DNA of 64,000 nucleotides from Alphaproteobacteria bacterium (GTDB lineage: Bacteria; Pseudomonadota; Alphaproteobacteria; Rhodospirillales; Casp-alpha2): positions 176,211 to 240,210 of the forward strand of contig JAJRRU010000003.1 in assembly GCA_024279135.1 (NCBI GenBank). The letters run 5' to 3'. A program made the position numbers and the translations under genes. Below the pieces are notes generated by a model. That model searched no databases and was not told the DNA's origin. It saw only the letters and a list, made by a program, of their open reading frames with translations. Below, piece after piece: positions 53,008-61,861 of this stretch. Within the stretch, counting starts at the first letter, position 1, and each line of letters begins with the position of its first letter.

Positions 53008-54288
53008 ATGACAATTCTCGATATCGACCGGATCAGGGCTCAATTTCCCGCCATTGCACAAAATTCAGGCCCGGATGCGCCTGTTTTCCTAGACAACCCC
53101 GGTGGCACCCAGGTTCCGCAGATGGTTATCGATGCCATGACCGACTGCCTGATTAATGCCAATGCAAATCTGGGTGGGCAATTCAAGACGACCCAGGCTG
53201 CCAGTGCTGTGGTTGATCAGGCCCACGAGGCCATGGCGGATTTTGTTAATGCCGGTTCTGCACAGGAGATTATCTTTGGTCAGAATATGACCAGTCTTAC
53301 GTTTCATATATCGCGCTCTATTGGAAACCTGTTCTCTGAAGGTGACGAAATTATTCTGACCCGCATGGAACACGATGCCAATGTTTCGCCCTGGTTGTTG
53401 ATGGCACGCGATAAAGGACTGGTCGTAAAATGGCTGCCTTTTGAAACAGACAGCTACGAATTTGATCTGGACAAACTGGCTGATCTGCTGAGCGAGCGGA
53501 CCAAACTGGTGTGTTTTAACCATGCCAGCAATTTAACCGGCACCATCAATGATGTGAAAACTGTCACCAAAATGGCCCACGCTGTGGGTGCCCTGGTCTA
53601 TGTGGATTCCGTTCAGTACGCCCCCCATGGCATTATTGATGTGCAAGATCTGGGTTGTGATTTTCTGGTCTGTTCGCCCTACAAGTTTTTCGGTCCCCAT
53701 ATGGGGGTGTTGTGGGGCAAACTTGATGTGTTGAAACGCCTGGACCCATACAAGGTTCGTCCGGCAACCGATCAATTACCCGGTTGTTTCGAGACCGGCA
53801 CCCTGAGCCACGAAGGCATGGCCGGTGTGACCGCCACGGTGGAATATTTCGCCCAGGCCGGACGGGATTGGGCCGACGAACATTACCGGACGCGTTATAG
53901 CGGGACCGGCAATGAGCGGCGCCAGCTCCTGTGCGCCGGTATGCACGCCCTGAGTGATTATGAACTGCCGTTGACCCGGCGTCTGATTGAAGGTCTGCAA
54001 GGCCTTCCCGGGGTTACCATTCACGGTATTTCCAGTTCCAACGCCCTGGCCCGCCGGGTGCCAACAATTTCCTTTACCGCAGAGGGCCACAAGCCGTTCG
54101 ATATCACAGCCAAGCTGGCAAAACATGATATATTTGTCTGGGATGGTCACAACTACGCCATTGAGCCGGTTACTGAGATGGGCCTCATGGACAAAGGTGG
54201 TGTCGTGCGGGTTGGTCTGGCCCACTACAATACCATGGCGGAAGTCGAACGCACGATCGAGGTAATTTCCGCACACCTGAACGGATAA
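53008..54288 (+). CDS. Class V aminotransferase, cysteine-desulfurase-like
   Basis: A 426-residue PLP enzyme of the cysteine-desulfurase-like (VC1184-type) subfamily. Marks: FLDNPGGTQVPQMV, NANLGGQFKTTQAA, and the PLP Lys226 in CSPYKFFGPHMG, with ETGTLSHEGMAG later. True cysteine desulfurases have a flexible-loop cysteine; none is evident at the right place, so a lyase or other activity is possible. ATG 53008 replaces an upstream TTG. It is followed after 129 bases by an amino acid importer operon. Confidence 0.86.
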   Translation: MTILDIDRIRAQFPAIAQNSGPDAPVFLDNPGGTQVPQMVIDAMTDCLINANANLGGQFKTTQAASAVVDQAHEAMADFVNAGSAQEIIFGQNMTSLTFHISRSIGNLFSEGDEIILTRMEHDANVSPWLLMARDKGLVVKWLPFETDSYEFDLDKLADLLSERTKLVCFNHASNLTGTINDVKTVTKMAHAVGALVYVDSVQYAPHGIIDVQDLGCDFLVCSPYKFFGPHMGVLWGKLDVLKRLDPYKVRPATDQLPGCFETGTLSHEGMAGVTATVEYFAQAGRDWADEHYRTRYSGTGNERRQLLCAGMHALSDYELPLTRRLIEGLQGLPGVTIHGISSSNALARRVPTISFTAEGHKPFDITAKLAKHDIFVWDGHNYAIEPVTEMGLMDKGGVVRVGLAHYNTMAEVERTIEVISAHLNG

Positions 54289-54417
54289 TAATCGTGGATA
54301 TTACGGTGTCCTCCTGCGGGGGGATATACAGCTTGGTGCATAATTAGCAAAACTAGGGACAATCAATAAAAGGTTGAACAAAATCATCCCGATTCACTTA
54401 CAGGAGAAGTAGCTAAA

Positions 54418-55236
54418 ATGAAAAAGATTTTCACCTATACAATAGCGGCCCTTGCTGTGGCCGTTACAGGCATGATCCAACCAGCAGCGGCAGAAACCCT
54501 TCGTGTTGGTATGGAGTGCACCTACGCACCCTTTAACTATCGCACGGCTGAGGGCACACTGACCGGTTATGATGTGGATGTGGCCAAGGGCATTGCCGGG
54601 ATTATCGGTGCCGATGTGGAATTTGTTTGTCAGAAATGGGATGGCATGATCCCGGCTTTGTTGGCGAATAAATTTGATCTGATCGCCGCTTCCATGTCGA
54701 TTACCGAAAAGCGTTTGAAAAAAATTGATTTCTCTCAACCCTACCGTATTTCTGTTGGCCGTCTGGTTGGCAAGAAGAACGGTGGTCTAGGCCTGTTTGA
54801 TGGCATGGGCAAACCTGTCGCGCGTCATTTTGAAGGCGTCAAGGTTGGTCTTGAAAAAGGTTCGACCTATGCAAACTGGTTCAAGGCCGTATTGCCGGGT
54901 GCCGATATTAAATATTACGAATCAAACGAAGCTTTGTATCTCGATTTACAGAACGGCCGGACCGATGTGATCATGACCAACCCCATGAAAGCTTTCCTCA
55001 AGTTCCTGAGCAAAGATGATGGTGCCGGTTTTGAATTTGTCAGCCCGCAGATTGACGAAAATGAATTCTTCGGTATCGGTGTGGGTATCGGCCTGCGCCA
55101 GGATAACGATGCATTGAAGGGCCGCATTAATGGTGCCCTGAAAACCCTGACCGAGGATGGCTCGCTGGAAACATATGCCCTTAAATATTTCCCGTTTGCT
55201 ATCCATAACGAAAAATGGGTTCCGGTAGAAAATTAA
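54418..55236 (+). CDS. Polar amino acid ABC substrate-binding protein
   Basis: A 272-residue periplasmic protein (SBP family 3). The signal peptide ends IQPAAAET. Family motifs: LRVGMECTYAPFNYRTAEG, GYDVDVAKGIAG, FDLIAASMSITEKR and VGLEKGSTY. It resembles HisJ/ArgT/OccT binding proteins, so basic amino acids or opines are candidate ligands. An ACAGGAG ribosome site precedes ATG 54418. Confidence 0.9.
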   Translation: MKKIFTYTIAALAVAVTGMIQPAAAETLRVGMECTYAPFNYRTAEGTLTGYDVDVAKGIAGIIGADVEFVCQKWDGMIPALLANKFDLIAASMSITEKRLKKIDFSQPYRISVGRLVGKKNGGLGLFDGMGKPVARHFEGVKVGLEKGSTYANWFKAVLPGADIKYYESNEALYLDLQNGRTDVIMTNPMKAFLKFLSKDDGAGFEFVSPQIDENEFFGIGVGIGLRQDNDALKGRINGALKTLTEDGSLETYALKYFPFAIHNEKWVPVEN

Positions 55237-55250
55237 CCCCCTTAAAATTT

Positions 55251-55282
55251 TGCGGTGAGGACTTGCAGAGGTTCTCACCGCA
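55251..55282 (+). promoter_or_regulatory. Hairpin after the amino acid binding-protein gene
   Basis: TGCGGTGAG (55251-55259) pairs perfectly with CTCACCGCA (55274-55282) around a 14-base loop, flanked by AAAATTTT and ATTTTAAAAT. This is the third importer in the window with a hairpin in this position. It may stabilise the binding-protein message and limit reading into the permeases. Confidence 0.6.
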
Positions 55283-55344
55283 CCATTTTAAAATATTTGC
55301 TATACTCAATAAACGGCCATTTTAACACAATGGAGTGAACCACT

Positions 55345-56040
55345 GTGGACGTATTAACCGGATGGTGGGACGATTTTTTTTGGGGCTCTGTGGTCGTTGT
55401 ACAGGTATTTTTTGTTGCCCTGATCCTGATGGTTCTTTTTGGCTTGATCGGTGCTGCTGCGAAGCTGTCTGATAACAAAGTCGCCCAAAAAATAGCCAGT
55501 GGTTATACGATTGTTTTTCGCGGCACACCGGAAATCCTGGTCCTGCTACTGTTTTATTTTGGTTCGGCCATTGCGCTGACCTCCATTGCCCAGATTTTTG
55601 ACCCCGAAATAAAGTACCTTGATATTCCGCCTTTTTGGGCCGGTTCATTTGCCATTGCCTTGATTGTGGGTTCGTATGCAACCGAGACTTTCCGGGGTGC
55701 CTTCCTGGGGGTCGATCCGGGACAGGTGGAAGCCGCCAGGGCGCTCGGATTATCGAACTTTAAAACCTTCATATATATCCAGGTTCCCGCCATGTGGCGT
55801 TTGGCGCTGCCGCCCTTTGGCAATCATATGCTTTCCCTGATCAAGGACACGGCCCTGATTTCGGTGATCGGTCTGGAAGAAACCGTGTTTATCGCTGAGC
55901 AGGCCATGGGCACTACGGGCAAGCCGTTCACCATGTTTATCCTCGTCGGTGCCATCTACCTGTCATTTTCAACCATCATCACCTTGTCGGTTATGCGGAT
56001 GGAGAAATACGCCAATAAACATCTGGAGGTCAGTCGGTAA
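55345..56040 (+). CDS. Polar amino acid ABC permease 1 (HisQ-like)
   Basis: A 231-residue permease with about five helices. The first loop IVFRGTPEILVLLLFYFG and the coupling loop VEAARALGLSNFKTFIYIQVPAMWR are typical of HisQ/OccQ. GTG start at 55345, with GGAG nine bases upstream. Its stop and the next start share one base (TAATG). Confidence 0.92.
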   Translation: MDVLTGWWDDFFWGSVVVVQVFFVALILMVLFGLIGAAAKLSDNKVAQKIASGYTIVFRGTPEILVLLLFYFGSAIALTSIAQIFDPEIKYLDIPPFWAGSFAIALIVGSYATETFRGAFLGVDPGQVEAARALGLSNFKTFIYIQVPAMWRLALPPFGNHMLSLIKDTALISVIGLEETVFIAEQAMGTTGKPFTMFILVGAIYLSFSTIITLSVMRMEKYANKHLEVSR

Positions 56041-56738
56041 TGACCCCGGTTCTTGAAAGTTTAACTCTGATCATCGAAAGTGTTCCGCAAATCCTCATGG
56101 GATTTGGCCTGACCCTGCAATTATTATTCCTGTCCGGTATTCTGGGGCTGATCCTTGCTATATTACTATTGTTGATGCGGATCAGTGGCAGTGCGTATTT
56201 ATCTGCCCCGGCTATGGTGTACATCTATGTTTTTCGCGGTACACCAATTCTGGTGCAGATATTTATCATTTATCACGGTCTGGCACAGTTTGAAGCGATC
56301 AGGGAGAGCATTTTCTGGGCAATCTTGCGGGAGCCATTTGGTTGTGGTGTTTTGGCCTTGACCTTGAATACGGGGGCTTATGTATCGGAAATCCTGCGCG
56401 GAGGTGTGCTGGGTGTCGAGCGCGGGTTGTTAGAGGCCGGGGCTGCATTGGGTCTGTCCAAACGGCACCGGTTTATCCATATCACGACCCCCATCGCCGT
56501 GCGTCTGGCGATCCCGGCCTATAGCAATGACGTAATCAGTTTAATGAAAAGCACGGCCCTGGTCAGCACGATCACCCTGCTGGATATGATGGGTTATGCC
56601 AGAATTGTCTATGCAGAGACCTACGCGCCTTATGAGGTGTTCACATCCCTGATGGTGATTTATCTGCTCATGACATGGATTATCCAACGTGCCTTCGGCT
56701 TGTTCGAAAGACGCATGAGCCGCCATATCAGACAATGA
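56040..56738 (+). CDS. Polar amino acid ABC permease 2 (HisM-like)
   Basis: A 232-residue permease, partner of the upstream one: [19 protein letters not shown] and [27 protein letters not shown]. The C terminus ends in a basic stretch [11 protein letters not shown]. Seven bases separate it from the ATPase gene. Confidence 0.92.
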   Translation: MTPVLESLTLIIESVPQILMGFGLTLQLLFLSGILGLILAILLLLMRISGSAYLSAPAMVYIYVFRGTPILVQIFIIYHGLAQFEAIRESIFWAILREPFGCGVLALTLNTGAYVSEILRGGVLGVERGLLEAGAALGLSKRHRFIHITTPIAVRLAIPAYSNDVISLMKSTALVSTITLLDMMGYARIVYAETYAPYEVFTSLMVIYLLMTWIIQRAFGLFERRMSRHIRQ

Positions 56739-56745
56739 GGAAGTC

Positions 56746-57516
56746 ATGAGTAATTCCGAACCCAATTCCGAACCCAATGCCGAGCCTATCATCGTCCTGA
56801 AAGACGTAGATAAATTTTTTGGTGACTTTCAGGCTCTGAAGAAAATTAATCTGACCGTAAAAAAAGGTGAACGTATTGTGGTGTGCGGCCCGTCCGGTTC
56901 TGGCAAATCGACCATGATCCGTTGCATCAACCGGCTTGAACAGCATAACGCCGGACAGATTACGGTCGCAGGTCATGTTCTGACCGACCAGATCAAGGAT
57001 ATCGATGCGGTGCGACGCGAGGTTGGCATGGTGTTCCAGAACTTCAATCTGTTTCCCCATTTGAGCGTGATCGATAATCTCATGCTGGCGCCACGGCTGG
57101 TGCGTAATACCGGCAAAATTGAAGCCCGCGAGAAGGCCATGAGCCTGTTGGAGCGGGTGCGTATCCCCGAACAGGCCGATAAATACCCCAGCCAGCTTTC
57201 CGGTGGACAGCAACAACGTGTGGCCATTGCCCGCGCCTTGTGCATGAACCCTGAGATCATGCTGTTCGACGAGCCCACTTCGGCGCTTGATCCGGAAATG
57301 ATCAGCGAGGTTCTCGAGGTGATGACCGATCTGGCCCAAGATGGCATGACCATGATCTGTGTGACCCACGAAATGGGTTTTGCCCGATCGGTCGCCGATG
57401 AAGTGGTCTTCATGGATGAAGGTGAAATCGTCGAAAGAAACAACCCCGAGAATTTTTTCAACAATCCACAGCACCAGCGCACAAAATTATTCCTCAGCCA
57501 GATTTTGGCCCACTGA
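56746..57516 (+). CDS. Polar amino acid ABC ATPase (HisP/GlnQ-like)
   Basis: A 256-residue ATPase: Walker [13 protein letters not shown], signature [15 protein letters not shown], Walker [15 protein letters not shown]-loop [10 protein letters not shown]. The N terminus begins with an Asn/Glu/Pro repeat ([13 protein letters not shown]). It completes the amino acid importer and is followed after 15 bases by the HisN-like gene. Confidence 0.94.
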   Translation: MSNSEPNSEPNAEPIIVLKDVDKFFGDFQALKKINLTVKKGERIVVCGPSGSGKSTMIRCINRLEQHNAGQITVAGHVLTDQIKDIDAVRREVGMVFQNFNLFPHLSVIDNLMLAPRLVRNTGKIEAREKAMSLLERVRIPEQADKYPSQLSGGQQQRVAIARALCMNPEIMLFDEPTSALDPEMISEVLEVMTDLAQDGMTMICVTHEMGFARSVADEVVFMDEGEIVERNNPENFFNNPQHQRTKLFLSQILAH

Positions 57517-57531
57517 CAAAGGTTTATCACC

Positions 57532-58311
57532 ATGGATCAGAAAGATCTTGAATACTTCGCGGCCAGTATGAATCGCATGGCCGATGCCAGTGGCCAGTTG
57601 ATTCGCGAAAAACGATACGCAGATTTTCAAACCGAGATAAAAGATGATGGCAGCCCGGTCACATCCGTCGATCAGGCCGTTGAGCTGCGAATCCGCGATA
57701 TTATAACCGAGCACCACCCCGACCATGGCATTGTGGGCGAAGAGCATGATGATGTGGCCCCCGACAGTGAATTCGTCTGGGTCATTGATCCCATCGATGG
57801 GACCTTGCCATTTCTGGCCGGGTTCCCGGTTTTCGGCACGCTCATATCCTTAATGCATAATGAGAAACCCGTATTGGGTGTCATTGATATGCCCATGACC
57901 CACGAACGATGGGTTGGCGGGGGTAACCTGCAAACCCTGCGTAATGGCGAGCCTGTCCATGTTCGATCTTGCGATGATATTTCCGATGCCCTGATGTCGA
58001 CCAGCAACCCTGACTTTTATGATGATGGTTCCGCGCCGGCATTGGCGCGCATGAAACAGGCGACAAAACTGAATGTATATGGCGGAAGCTGCATGGCCTA
58101 TGCCCAGATCGCCTCGGGGCGTATCGATATAGGTATGGATGTGCAGTTCGATATTTATGATTTTCTGGCGTTGGTCCCTGTCATTGCCGGTGCCGGGGGA
58201 GTAATAACCGACTGGGATGGCAATCAGCTCAACGCCCATTCCGGTGACCGGTTTGTTGCCGCCGGTGACAAACGTGTCCATGACCAGGCCCTGAATATCC
58301 TGAACGGTTGA
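57532..58311 (+). CDS. Inositol monophosphatase family, histidinol-phosphatase-like
   Basis: A 259-residue Mg2+-dependent phosphatase. Motifs are GEEHDD (metal ligands), DPIDGTLPFLAGFPVFGTLI and the C-terminal FDIYDFLALVPVIAGAGGVITDW. The wording of the second and third motifs is closer to HisN histidinol phosphatase than to SuhB. No other his genes are near; the 15-base spacing suggests co-transcription with the amino acid importer. Substrate is therefore tentative. Confidence 0.85.
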   Translation: MDQKDLEYFAASMNRMADASGQLIREKRYADFQTEIKDDGSPVTSVDQAVELRIRDIITEHHPDHGIVGEEHDDVAPDSEFVWVIDPIDGTLPFLAGFPVFGTLISLMHNEKPVLGVIDMPMTHERWVGGGNLQTLRNGEPVHVRSCDDISDALMSTSNPDFYDDGSAPALARMKQATKLNVYGGSCMAYAQIASGRIDIGMDVQFDIYDFLALVPVIAGAGGVITDWDGNQLNAHSGDRFVAAGDKRVHDQALNILNG

Positions 58312-58374
58312 CTTGAAATCTTCATTAGTAAATTCCACATTAGAGATAGATTTTAATGACGTGAGAGAAATGTC

Positions 58375-58677
58375 ATGTCTGCATTACTTCGAGGAGCCGA
58401 CCGCCATAGGGCTATAGCCGGGCTGAATGACTGGAACAGCCTTGAAGATCGTGATGCCATACGCCGGTATCTGGAATTCAGGAGCTTCAATGCTGCTTTT
58501 GGTTTCATGAGCAGGGTTGCCTTGAAGGCGGAAAAAATGGACCATCATCCGGAATGGTGTAATTCCTATAACAAGGTCAGGATCACCCTGACTACACACA
58601 GCTCGGGCGGTATTACCGAACTGGACATTAAACTGGCAAAATTCATTGACGCGGCTGCCGCACAGGCCAATAAGTAA
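58375..58677 (+). CDS. phhB: 4a-hydroxytetrahydrobiopterin dehydratase (PCD/DCoH)
   Basis: A 100-residue protein with the pterin-4a-carbinolamine dehydratase motif [23 protein letters not shown] followed by the distal Asp in [11 protein letters not shown], given here in outline. It recycles the pterin after aromatic amino acid hydroxylation; in bacteria without a hydroxylase it may act in molybdopterin or folate metabolism. No phhA is adjacent. Three further in-frame TAA codons follow close after its stop. Confidence 0.9.
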   Translation: MSALLRGADRHRAIAGLNDWNSLEDRDAIRRYLEFRSFNAAFGFMSRVALKAEKMDHHPEWCNSYNKVRITLTTHSSGGITELDIKLAKFIDAAAAQANK

Positions 58678-58704
58678 TAATAATAAAAGACGAGGGGTGG
58701 GGCG

Positions 58705-59583
58705 ATGACAGATAACTTGCGCGGTGCCATGTGGATAATTCTTGCTGCCATTTGTGCGGCTGGAATGACCCTGAGTATCCGGGGGCTGGGCACCGACATT
58801 GCCATCATGCAAATCGTTTTTGTGCGGTGTCTTATCGGGTTGGGATTGGTATTATTGTTTTCCGCACGCCAGCGGAGTATTCGTATCATCACCCCACAAT
58901 GGAAATGGTTGATGGCCCGGAGCCTGATGACGCTGGTGGCATTATTCTGCGGATTTTATACTATTTCTGTGCTGCCTTTGGCGCTTGTTACGGTCTTGTT
59001 TTTTACCGCACCTTTATTCGTTACCATTCTGGCCGTACCTTTTTTTGGCGAAACCATTGGCTGGCGACGCGGGTTTGCAACTCTCGGCGGTTTTGCCGGT
59101 ACAATGGTGGTCCTGCGTCCCGGGATTGCCGAATTTGAACCGGCAATGTTACTGGCATTATCCAGTTCGCTGTTATTTGCCGGGGTATTGTTGATTGGCA
59201 AGAAATTAAGCAAAACCGACAGTATATCGACCATGATGTTCTACGGCATGACCGTGGCTGGACTGGGTAGCCTGCCAATAGCCGTGTCCCAGTGGCAGGA
59301 CCCCAGTTGGGCTCAATGGGCCTTGATGTTTTCGGTCGCAGGATTTGGCACGCTGCGGGGATTTGGTGATACCAAGGGTTATGCCCTGGGCGAGGCCAGT
59401 GTCATGGCACCGTTTCAGTATACCCGTCTTGTGATTGTGGTGATCGCCGGGTATTTCATTTTTGCCGAAGTACCGGATATGTTTACAGTCATCGGTGGCC
59501 TGATTATTATCATGAGTTCACTTTACATCGCCCATCGCGAGAGAAAACGACCCACGAAAGTGGGTGAAATCGCTGCTCCCTGA
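58705..59583 (+). CDS. DMT (EamA) family transporter
   Basis: A 292-residue protein with about ten helices, in two EamA halves (PLALVTVLFFTAPLFVTILAVPFFGE; FQYTRLVIVVIAGYFIFAEVPD). Third transporter of this family in the window, so substrate diversity among paralogues is likely. A GGGGTGGGG purine stretch precedes the ATG. It follows the PCD gene by 27 bases and may be in the same transcript. Confidence 0.9.
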   Translation: MTDNLRGAMWIILAAICAAGMTLSIRGLGTDIAIMQIVFVRCLIGLGLVLLFSARQRSIRIITPQWKWLMARSLMTLVALFCGFYTISVLPLALVTVLFFTAPLFVTILAVPFFGETIGWRRGFATLGGFAGTMVVLRPGIAEFEPAMLLALSSSLLFAGVLLIGKKLSKTDSISTMMFYGMTVAGLGSLPIAVSQWQDPSWAQWALMFSVAGFGTLRGFGDTKGYALGEASVMAPFQYTRLVIVVIAGYFIFAEVPDMFTVIGGLIIIMSSLYIAHRERKRPTKVGEIAAP

Positions 59584-59743
59584 GCCTGAGTGTCGGTAAA
59601 TCTGCCCGAACATGTTCACTGGTTTCAGGCAGGAGATTTTCTAAGGACTTGAATATAGATAGTTATGGTTTATTTTTAACGTTCAATAACATTATATTCG
59701 GTTCAGGTAAGCAAGTCCATTATTGCCAGGATAGATTACACAA

Positions 59744-61417
59744 ATGACGATCCGTACCCAATTTGTTGTCATTTTTTCAATTCTCCTTGTTTTGCTCAGT
59801 GCCATCATTTTCATCATGGAGCGTGTGGCCGACAATCACGATACACTAGCCAAACAAGAACATATTCGTTTTGAGTCCCATAAGCTGGCTAACCAAATTC
59901 GTCATAGTTCCGATGATTTGACGCGAATGGCGCGGACCTATGTTGCCACCGGTGATAAAAAATATAAGGCGTACTTTCAGGAAATCCTGGCAATCCGAAA
60001 TGGAACGGCGCCCCGGCCATTGAATTACAATCAGGTATACTGGGATTTTGTTATCGGGAACGGAGTTCGCCCGGAAGGTTTTGGGGAACCGATATCGCTG
60101 CTGAGCATGTTGAAGGAACTTGGTTTGTCGAGCCAGGAAATTGCCAAACTGGAAGAAGCCACGAAATTCTCTGATGATCTGGCAAGCTTGGAAAATAAGG
60201 CCTTCGATGCTTTGCAGGAGGAAGTCGATGGAGTTGCCGGGACCAAGGCGGCGGAAAAGGAATTTGCTCGTGATATTCTCCACGGCGAACAATACGACAA
60301 GGCCAAAAGCAAGATAATGCGCCCCATCCTGGAATTTATGATCCTTTTGGATGCACGGATACGTAAGAAAATCGAAAACGCGCGGATCGATATGAATTAT
60401 TACAATAATCTCTTGTATGTCATGATCGTAATGACAGTCCTGTTTTCTGTATTTGCATATTTCTACATCCGCTGGCGGATCATAAACCCGGTGCTGTCAC
60501 TGGCTATGATTTCCAATCGCATCGAAAAAGGCGAACTGGGTGCCCGGGCGACAAGGAAATCTTCTGATGAAGTCGGGAAATTGTTCGATGCTTTCAACAG
60601 CATGACCGAAAAAAACCGGGTGGCAATCGCCAACCTGAAGCTGGAGAACCTGGAGCGCAGAAAGGTCGAAAAAGAACTGGAGATAGCCAGGGCCAATGCC
60701 GAAGAAGCCAATTTGGCCAAATCAAAATTTCTGGCGGCCATGAGCCACGATCTCCGTACCCCCCTTAACGCCATCACGGGTTTCAGTGATATGATGCGGC
60801 TGAAAATTTATGGCCCGCTGGGTAATACGCACTATGAAGAATATGCCGACGCCATCAATTACAGCGCATTGCTGCTGGTTAGTCAGATCAATGATATTCT
60901 TGATCTGGCGAAGGTTGAGTCAGGAAAATATAAACTGACCGAAAAACTGCTCGAAATTGCCGGGGTGGTTCGCTCAAGTTTTCTTCAAGTAGAAGTATCG
61001 GCAAAATCATCAGGTCATACAATGACGGCCCTCGTAGCGCCAGATGCCCCGGGATTGCTGGGGGATGAGAAAATCATGATCCAGATCCTTAACAACCTGT
61101 TGTCCAACGCCATAAAATTCACACCATTCGGCGGAAACATCACGGTGATATCCAGTGTAGATGATGAAAATTGCACGGTGATCAGCGTCATGGATACCGG
61201 AATCGGTATGTCAGAAGACGACATTGTCAAGGTATTGGTGCCTTTTGAACAGGCCGATGGCACCCTCACTCGCAATCACATAGGTACCGGGCTCGGTCTG
61301 CACCTTTGTGTTAATTTCATGGAATTGTTTGGTGGAACGCTGAAGCTTGAAAGTGTTGTAAATGAAGGCACCACGGTTACCCTGAGGTTTCCACCCGAAC
61401 GTACCCTTAACTCATGA
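59744..61417 (+). CDS. Orphan membrane sensor histidine kinase
   Basis: A 557-residue kinase. Membrane helix 1 (about 5-26), a periplasmic helical sensor of about 195 residues, membrane helix 2 (about 224-245), HAMP (about 246-298), a short coiled coil, HisKA with phospho-acceptor H335 in AAMSHDLRTPLNA, then HATPase with NLLSNAIKFTPFGG, DTGIGM and GTGLGLHL. No response regulator gene is adjacent. The sensor domain is not a named family to my eye. The 3' end overlaps the convergent marR by six bases. Confidence 0.92.
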   Translation: MTIRTQFVVIFSILLVLLSAIIFIMERVADNHDTLAKQEHIRFESHKLANQIRHSSDDLTRMARTYVATGDKKYKAYFQEILAIRNGTAPRPLNYNQVYWDFVIGNGVRPEGFGEPISLLSMLKELGLSSQEIAKLEEATKFSDDLASLENKAFDALQEEVDGVAGTKAAEKEFARDILHGEQYDKAKSKIMRPILEFMILLDARIRKKIENARIDMNYYNNLLYVMIVMTVLFSVFAYFYIRWRIINPVLSLAMISNRIEKGELGARATRKSSDEVGKLFDAFNSMTEKNRVAIANLKLENLERRKVEKELEIARANAEEANLAKSKFLAAMSHDLRTPLNAITGFSDMMRLKIYGPLGNTHYEEYADAINYSALLLVSQINDILDLAKVESGKYKLTEKLLEIAGVVRSSFLQVEVSAKSSGHTMTALVAPDAPGLLGDEKIMIQILNNLLSNAIKFTPFGGNITVISSVDDENCTVISVMDTGIGMSEDDIVKVLVPFEQADGTLTRNHIGTGLGLHLCVNFMELFGGTLKLESVVNEGTTVTLRFPPERTLNS

Positions 61418-61861
61418 TCTGGTGTTATCCAGGTGTTTTCTGATTTTTTCCAGAATCGGTAAAATTGTCGTAAATTCCTCGGCAGAAATTTCGCTTGAAA
61501 GACTGGCCAGCAAAGGCTTAAGGTTTTTGATGCACTGGGTGTGTGTTTCCCAGCCTGCCTCTGAGATGACAACGAGTTTTCCGCGACCGTCATCCGGGTC
61601 GTTCGAGATGAGCACCAGACCTCGTTTTTCCAGACGTTTCAGCGTATTGGTCATGGCACCCTTGGTGACCTGAAAGGCCGCTGCCAGCCGCAAGGGGTTC
61701 CACGCACCGCCGAGACGTATCAGGTGGTTGAGCACACCGAACTGGGACACCTTCAAGCCGCCGGGTAAATGGCGTTCCAGTTGATGACGGGATAATTGCT
61801 CAATGATGCCAATTTCATTGAGCACCTGAAAAGCGGCCGGGGGGGATGTTAGTTTTGTCAT
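61412..61861 (-). CDS. MarR family regulator
   Basis: A 149-residue winged-helix protein: GVLNHLIRLGGAWNPLRLAAAFQVTKGAMTNTLKRLEKRGLV in outline, then the wing DPDDGRGKLVVISEAG. It is encoded just after the Acg-type gene with a one-base stop/start overlap (TGATG), so it is in the same operon. A 38-bp palindrome over the operon promoter is its likely operator, giving autorepression released by a small ligand or oxidant. Confidence 0.9.
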   Translation of the reverse strand: MTKLTSPPAAFQVLNEIGIIEQLSRHQLERHLPGGLKVSQFGVLNHLIRLGGAWNPLRLAAAFQVTKGAMTNTLKRLEKRGLVLISNDPDDGRGKLVVISEAGWETHTQCIKNLKPLLASLSSEISAEEFTTILPILEKIRKHLDNTRS

